Part shown: piece after piece, positions 59,174 through 64,000 of the stretch
How the letters are laid out: each line of letters begins with the position of its first letter
Numbering within the stretch: the first letter of the stretch is position 1
Source: Trametopsis cervina
Taxonomy: Eukaryota > Basidiomycota > Agaricomycetes > Polyporales > Irpicaceae
Direction of reading: 5' to 3'
Length of the DNA: 64,000 bases
Assembly (NCBI GenBank): GCA_022385755.1
Contig: MU278369.1
Coordinates: 36,550-100,549 of the forward strand
Program-made: the position numbers and the translations under genes
Notes under the pieces: model-generated
Told to the model about the DNA's origin: nothing
What the model saw: only the letters and a program-made list of their open reading frames with translations
Databases searched by the model: none

Positions 59174-59608
59174 CTATATAAACAGAGTCAGCGTTATGTA
59201 CAGTCTGAAGAAGATATAAATGTACCAGTTGTGCCGGGTCCGACCTGTGACGCTCTCACTAGTGCTGCTACCACCGTTCTGCCCACTGCCCCCACCACCA
59301 GTGTTTGTGATCGTAGAGTTCGGTGCGCTGATGTTGCTGTCCTCGCCGTTGGCATCGGGCGCGTTGGGGCTTGATGCCGGCCTCTTACGGCTAGCAGGGG
59401 ATATATAGCCAGGGGCAAGAGATATGCGGTCAAATCCTGCCAGTACGTGGTCAGCACAGTACTCGTTACCCTTGGATGAATACTTACTGTCTCTGCGCAG
59501 GTCTCTCGACACCACTCCGCCGTAGGCCACGGGAGGCGGTGAAGCCGGGATAGCGAAAGCCAGTTGGAAAAGAAGGGCCAGGGTAAAGATGAAGGCGAGA
59601 TACTGCAT
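59174..59608 (-). CDS. Small secreted Ser/Gly/Asn-rich protein
   Basis: The N-terminus MQYLAFIFTLALLFQLAFAI is a clear signal peptide with a likely cleavage after AFA-IPA. The rest is Ser, Gly, Asn and Thr-rich (for example NTGGGGSGQNGGSSTSESVT) and ends in an aromatic hydrophobic tail (WYIYIFFRLYITLTLFI), which may be a GPI-attachment or membrane signal. An intron with good consensus (GTAAGT to GCAG, 51 nt) probably lies inside; because it is 3n without a stop, the frame stays open either way (127 or 144 residues). No family recognised. Confidence 0.6.
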   Translation of the reverse strand: MQYLAFIFTLALLFQLAFAIPASPPPVAYGGVVSRDLRRDSKYSSKGNEYCADHVLAGFDRISLAPGYISPASRKRPASSPNAPDANGEDSNISAPNSTITNTGGGGSGQNGGSSTSESVTGRTRHNWYIYIFFRLYITLTLFI

Positions 59609-61248
59609 GGTTGCGAATAGTTGTGAGTGTTGTGTTCAAGTTGTTTGAGACGAGTGTGTTCATGCTCAGCCTTATGAGCAGTGCGTCGAGGAATGCAACC
59701 TGGGTTGCTTCCGCGCGGGTATTCTCTATGCAGCAGGGGACCCACTTGGGTATCGCCATAGCTGTCGTTCCGCTGAGGAGTGCGCCATGATATATGACCT
59801 ACGTAGGTTGGACCCACTGGCGACGTACTCGAGTGGAGGAAGGAATGCTGCACACCTCCTGTAGGACGCTTTCCAGTGAATCACAGCCCGAGCAAGTTGT
59901 TGGACGAAAACGGACGAGCAGCCCCGCGGATGATCACGATCGGCACTCGCATCTGCGTCGGCACCCACCTGACTGCACTCAAGAGAGTGGGAAAGTATTG
60001 CGGGTAATCCAAGGCTAAAGGCGTGGGGCGTGTTCGGATTATTGGCGCGGAGAAATGCGAAGCTGAGCTGCGTGACATAGCAACGTGCATGGTGAGTACG
60101 TTGTATGTACGACGTTTCCGCAGGCCGACACTTGGCGGGGCCGAGTCAATAGTTCGTTCAATAGTTTGACATTTCTGAAGACTTTTGTGTTACAGGGGGT
60201 TGCGGATGCGTAGACACCTCGGATGCCCGGAGTCGCGGACGTCGACGTCAGGACTTCGAGTGATTCTCGCCAAAGCGCTGGGTACAGTAACAGCTTGGTC
60301 ACACGCCCACCTGGGCTGGATCATGGCCACAGCTAGCACGCAGAGCAGTCTTGTCAAAAGCCACCGAATGGTAAGTGCGCTACACGTGCGATACAACGGG
60401 ATGCCTCGCACTAAACAGCTGTTTTGGTCTATTTGGCCTATAGCGTTGTGGCGTCCCGCCGGGCACCTGATTCGGGAGCTCTCGGGCACCTGACTTGGTC
60501 CTGACTCTCATCAGAACTCCCAAGCCATGGACGTTACTCTCGCGGCTCTTGATGCTCGGTAGCGTTCGGTAAAATCCTTTACTCCTCGTCCTCGTCCTCG
60601 TCGTGGTCGCCTGACAAGGGCTGATATGATTTTTCTCGGTTAGCGCATAGACGCAGTGGACGAAGCCCGGCTGCAGCCATTCCGAAGTCGTACCGCCAGT
60701 TCAAGTTGCTGCCAACAGCGGTCGGCGCAAGAGAAGCTCGCCTGCGTAGACCTCCTGACGGCTTACCGCAGGGTCCGCCGTGCTGGGACTATGCCCCGCC
60801 CGATATTCTACCGCGAGCCCGCCTGAACGACCTCCCGTCGAGCCCATGGGGCATTTCCCCGGTGGAGAAGCGGGGAACGCACACTAGCATTGCCTTTCGG
60901 CTGCGGCTTTTTCTGAGCGGGCTTGGCATGCGGTTGATAGATGCACTTAGCTGTTGACGACAGATCCTTGTCCTCGAGATCTCTCGATGGCAAAGAGCAG
61001 CTAGCCGTCGTCACGAGGTCGGCATATTACAATCAATTTATGCCGTATATGGTGCGCCAGCTCTTTACAGCTCTATCCACGCTCGCTGACAGTTGTCGTC
61101 TGACGATAACAAGTCCCTCGAGATTGTCGGCTCAAGGTCGCATGGTTGATGTCTGGTTTGTCCGCTGCTGATGATGATGATTACCCCGACGTGCCACAGT
61201 GCGCTCTCCAGTGATGCTAGCGAGGACGAGTGCCTGGTGCTCCTGCGG
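59609..61248. other. Upstream region of the cellobiohydrolase gene, no supported gene
   Basis: About 1.6 kb separating the small secreted-protein gene from the cellulase core promoter. It contains a GCGGGG hexamer at 60870-60875, compatible with the Cre1/CreA consensus SYGGRG, but this motif is short and expected by chance. No coding gene is supported. Confidence 0.4.
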
Positions 61249-61256
61249 TATATAAA
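61249..61256 (+). promoter_or_regulatory. TATA box of the cellobiohydrolase gene
   Basis: TATATAAA lies 238 bases before the ATG. Strongly expressed secreted cellulase genes commonly have a TATA box. The long distance is explained if a leader intron is removed. Confidence 0.65.
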
Positions 61257-61318
61257 CCTCGACGATTTTGCTGGAAAAAGCCAGAGCTCCTCGAGTCCCA
61301 CATTCCAGACAGCTCCTG

Positions 61319-61369
61319 TAAGCATTCGCCTCTCCGGTTGCGCCGCATTCCACTGACAGCATCTTCAGG
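61319..61369 (+). other. Putative 5' UTR intron of the cellobiohydrolase gene
   Basis: GTAAGC donor at 61319, branch-like CACTGAC and CTTCAG acceptor at 61369 give a 51-nt intron, the typical size for this genome. No protein change results. Confidence 0.4.
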
Positions 61370-61486
61370 TAGTTGACCTCGTTCGTTGCGACTCAACTCC
61401 AATCTCGGTATCCCTGCTCTCAGGTAGGAACTCTCCTTCTACTTAAGAGCGAACGTAGCTCATGTATTTGACTTCACAGGCCCAAA

Positions 61487-63199
61487 ATGTTCCCCAAAGC
61501 TTCCCTCCTCGCTCTCTCCTTCATTGCTGCCGTCTACGGCCAGCAGGTCGGCACCAACACTGCTGAAGTGCACCCTAAGCTCCCCTCGCAGGTGTGCACC
61601 AAGAGTGGTTGCACGAACCAAAACACCGCCATCGTGCTCGATGCCAACTGGCGCTGGCTCCACACCACCACCGGCTACACCAACTGCTACACCGGCAACT
61701 CCTGGGATGCCACCCTCTGCCCCGACGGTGTCACTTGCGCCAAGAACTGCGCCGTCGATGGTGCTGACTACTCTGGCACTTACGGTATCACCACCAGCGG
61801 CAACGCTTTGACGATCAAGTTCAAGACTGGATCCAACGTCGGCTCGCGTGTCTACCTCCTCCAGACCGACACTGCCTACCAGATGTTCAAGCTCCTGAAC
61901 CAGGAGTTCACCTTCGACGTCGACATGTCCAACCTCCCCTGCGGTCTCAACGGTGCTCTCTACCTGTCGCAGATGGACCAGGATGGTGGTCTCTCCAAGT
62001 ACCCCAACAACAAGGCTGGTGCCAAGTACGGAACTGGTTACTGTGACTCTCAGTGCCCCCACGACATCAAGTTCATCAACGGAGAGGTACGTCTTTCCGC
62101 ATATCATCCTCGCTCAAATGCTTACCTATCTGTACCCACAGGCCAACGTTGCTGGCTGGTCTGGCTCTGCCAGCGACCCCAACGCCGGAGCCGGAAACTA
62201 CGGAACCTGCTGCGCTGAGATGGATATCTGGGAGGCCAACAACGCCGCCGCTGCCTACACCCCTCACCCCTGCTCCACCACCGGCCAGACCCGTTGCTCG
62301 GGCACCGACTGTGGTGACGACTCGCAGCGCTACAGCGGTCTTTGCGACAAGGATGGTTGCGACTTCAACTCCTACCGCATGGGCAACAAGAACTTCCTCG
62401 GCAAGAGCAAGACCGTCGACACGAGCCGCAAGTTCACCGTCGTCACTCAGTTCATCACCTCCGATGGCACCTCGAACGGCGATCTCACTGAGATCCGTCG
62501 CCTCTACGTCCAGGACGGCAAGGTTATCCAGAACTCCGCTGTCAACATCCCCGGAATGGACCCCGTCAACTCGGTCACCGACAAGTTCTGCGCACAGCAG
62601 AAGACCGCGTTCGGCGACACCAACTACTTCTCGACGAAGGGTGGCCTCAAGAGCATGGGCACGTCACTCAAGGCCGGCATGGTGCTCTCCATGTCCGTCT
62701 GGGACGACCATGCCGCGAGCATGCTCTGGCTCGACAGCAACTACCCCACCGGCGGCGACCCCACCAAGCCCGGTGTCGCTCGTGGCGCTTGCGACCCCCA
62801 GTCCGGCGTACCCACCACCGTCGAGAGCCAGGCCGCCTCTGCCTCCGTCACCTTCTCCAACATCAAGTGGGGTGACCTCAACTCCACCTTCACCGGCACC
62901 CCTGCCACCCCGTCTGGCCCGTCGTCGTCCTCGTCTGTCTCCTCGTCGTCCCACTCGTCGTCTGTCCCCCCGTCGTCGTCCCACTCGTCTTCTGCGCCCC
63001 CCACTCAGACCTCGTCCACCGGCACTGCTGCCCAGTGGGCACAGTGTGGCGGCATTGGCTTCAGCGGCCCCACCGCCTGCGCCTCGCCCTACACCTGCCA
63101 CGTCCTCAACCCCTGTGAGTACCTTTCCCGCATACGCAGATATCTGAATCCTCAGCTGACTCATAACCTCCTCTTTCAGACTACTCCCAGTGCTACTAA
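61487..63199 (+). CDS. GH7 cellobiohydrolase I with C-terminal CBM1
   Basis: Three exons (61487-62086, 62142-63114, 63180-63199), 530 residues. Signal peptide [18 protein letters not shown] precedes the mature start [14 protein letters not shown]. The GH7 catalytic core carries [13 protein letters not shown] with Glu226 (nucleophile), Asp228 and Glu231 (acid/base) in precursor numbering, plus many conserved cysteines. A Ser/Pro/Thr linker follows, then a CBM1 ([11 protein letters not shown] to YYSQCY) whose last residues lie in a tiny third exon. The enzyme releases cellobiose processively from cellulose reducing ends and is secreted. Codon use is strongly biased to C/G at third positions, as in highly expressed fungal cellulases. 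Confidence 0.97.
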
Positions 63200-64000
63200 G
63201 CGGGGAGCGGACGCGCAAAAGTGTCAGCACCGGAATCGCTCGACTGATTTCTCTCTCTCGAAAAATAGCATATCGCGTTGTCAGAGTATCTTGTATTCCC
63301 TCGTCCTAGCATTGTACTTTCTACCTCACAAGCATTGCCGGACTCGGTAGCACTTGGCCAGGAAAATGATATGCTTGTTGTACAAACATCTCGTGTGAGC
63401 CGTGGATGTCTTTCGACTACGTCCTCAAGCTAGTTCGAGCCATGACAGTGATCTTATGAAGGTATTTCGAAATAGGGCTTCTCAGACATTTAGCTGGATG
63501 CTTGATTGGTCTCGAATGGGATCGAGAAGGCTAAGTCATTGAAATGAGCCTTCCGATTCTGATGGGTCATGCAGTCAGGTCAAGGATCGCCAGTGATAGA
63601 TCTACCCAAAGGACCACGTTCGGGGTTGTTGTTCGCAATACCGTACGACGGCCACGAAGTACACTCGGAAAGAAAATTCGCACTTACTCGAATCCTCTCA
63701 CATCTCGGTGAAGCGCTTACCCCGCAGGTGCTCACCTGGCTGGTACTGTGTATGAAGATACCATTACATGCACATCGTAGTGGTCTCACAATTGGTGTCA
63801 CATGTTTGACGGGCCTGGGGTATAGGGCTACACCCTCGATGCGTATGTTTATTGAAGATGCTGGGCTGCTATAAAACAACTGATAGCTGTATCCGATGGC
63901 GGACTACATAAACAGGTGCTGCATGAATACCACTATCGTTTGGTTGGTGAGTTGACATGACGAAAGACGGGATCACGGAATATGCTCACGTTTAATCCAT
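63200..64000. other. 3' region of the cellobiohydrolase gene, no supported gene
   Basis: The last 800 bases hold overlapping open frames on both strands near 63569-63879 without recognisable domains. Nothing else is supported. Confidence 0.45.

Noticed and set aside
61460..62107. 215-codon minus-strand open frame in the cellobiohydrolase
   Set aside because: Antisense shadow of the GH7 exon with Gly/Val-rich composition and no domain.
62053..63147. 364-codon plus-strand open frame overlapping the cellobiohydrolase
   Set aside because: Pro/Arg/Ser-rich shifted frame created by strong third-position C bias; the GH7 frame is unmistakable.

Overview
This window looks like nuclear DNA from a basidiomycete (Agaricomycetes), probably a wood- or litter-decaying species. 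Genes are dense and split by many short introns of about 50-60 nt. The gene set is fungal: a Zn2Cys6 regulator with a fungal_trans region, a HET-C2/GLTP-like protein, an Aip3/Bud6-type domain and an Ist2/anoctamin-like protein. A GH7 cellobiohydrolase with a C-terminal CBM1 lies near the right end. All exon-intron models here were built by hand from splice consensus, frame continuity and family motifs; no search was run.

Left part (1-9 kb): a partial, kinase-like reading frame at the edge, a short Aip3/Bud6-domain gene (2983-3694, +) and an anoctamin/Ist2-like gene (6387-8927, +).

Central part (9-32 kb): the most unusual region. A 10-exon gene (16825-9311, -) encodes a predicted 2344-residue protein: a ZNFX1/NFX1-type superfamily 1 helicase, a cysteine-rich NF-X1-like finger, three CbbX-like AAA+ domains and a coiled-coil tail. 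Two further genes on the same strand (21476-18113 and 29107-25968) repeat only the triple-AAA part. They keep the same intron positions, have a different short first exon, and share a 389-bp identical tract that looks like recent gene conversion. Between them lies an inverted-repeat element whose left arm is split by about 1 kb of other DNA. To the right is a scar holding a broken anoctamin copy, a small helicase shard and a 5' region also found upstream of the full helicase gene. That region now serves as the upstream region of argininosuccinate synthase (31775-33497, +), so the locus has been shaped by segmental duplication, inversion, deletion and conversion.

Right part (33-64 kb): mostly ordinary housekeeping and regulatory genes. 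They are a small membrane protein, an F-box protein divergent from mitochondrial Grx5, Zim17/Hep1 convergent with Grx5, a Zn2Cys6 regulator with two micro-exons, CK2 catalytic subunit, a protein with four CCHC fingers, a GLTP/HET-C2-like protein with altered ligand residues, a coiled-coil protein, two tandem BTB/POZ genes, a small secreted protein and the GH7-CBM1 cellobiohydrolase.

Functional links visible from the sequence: Grx5 (Fe-S cluster transfer) and Zim17 (mtHsp70 escort) are neighbouring mitochondrial maintenance genes. The arginine gene carries a TGAGTCA site typical of general amino-acid control. The helicase/AAA family is best read as a fast-evolving tandem array whose role (RNA silencing, defence or RNA quality control) is inference only.
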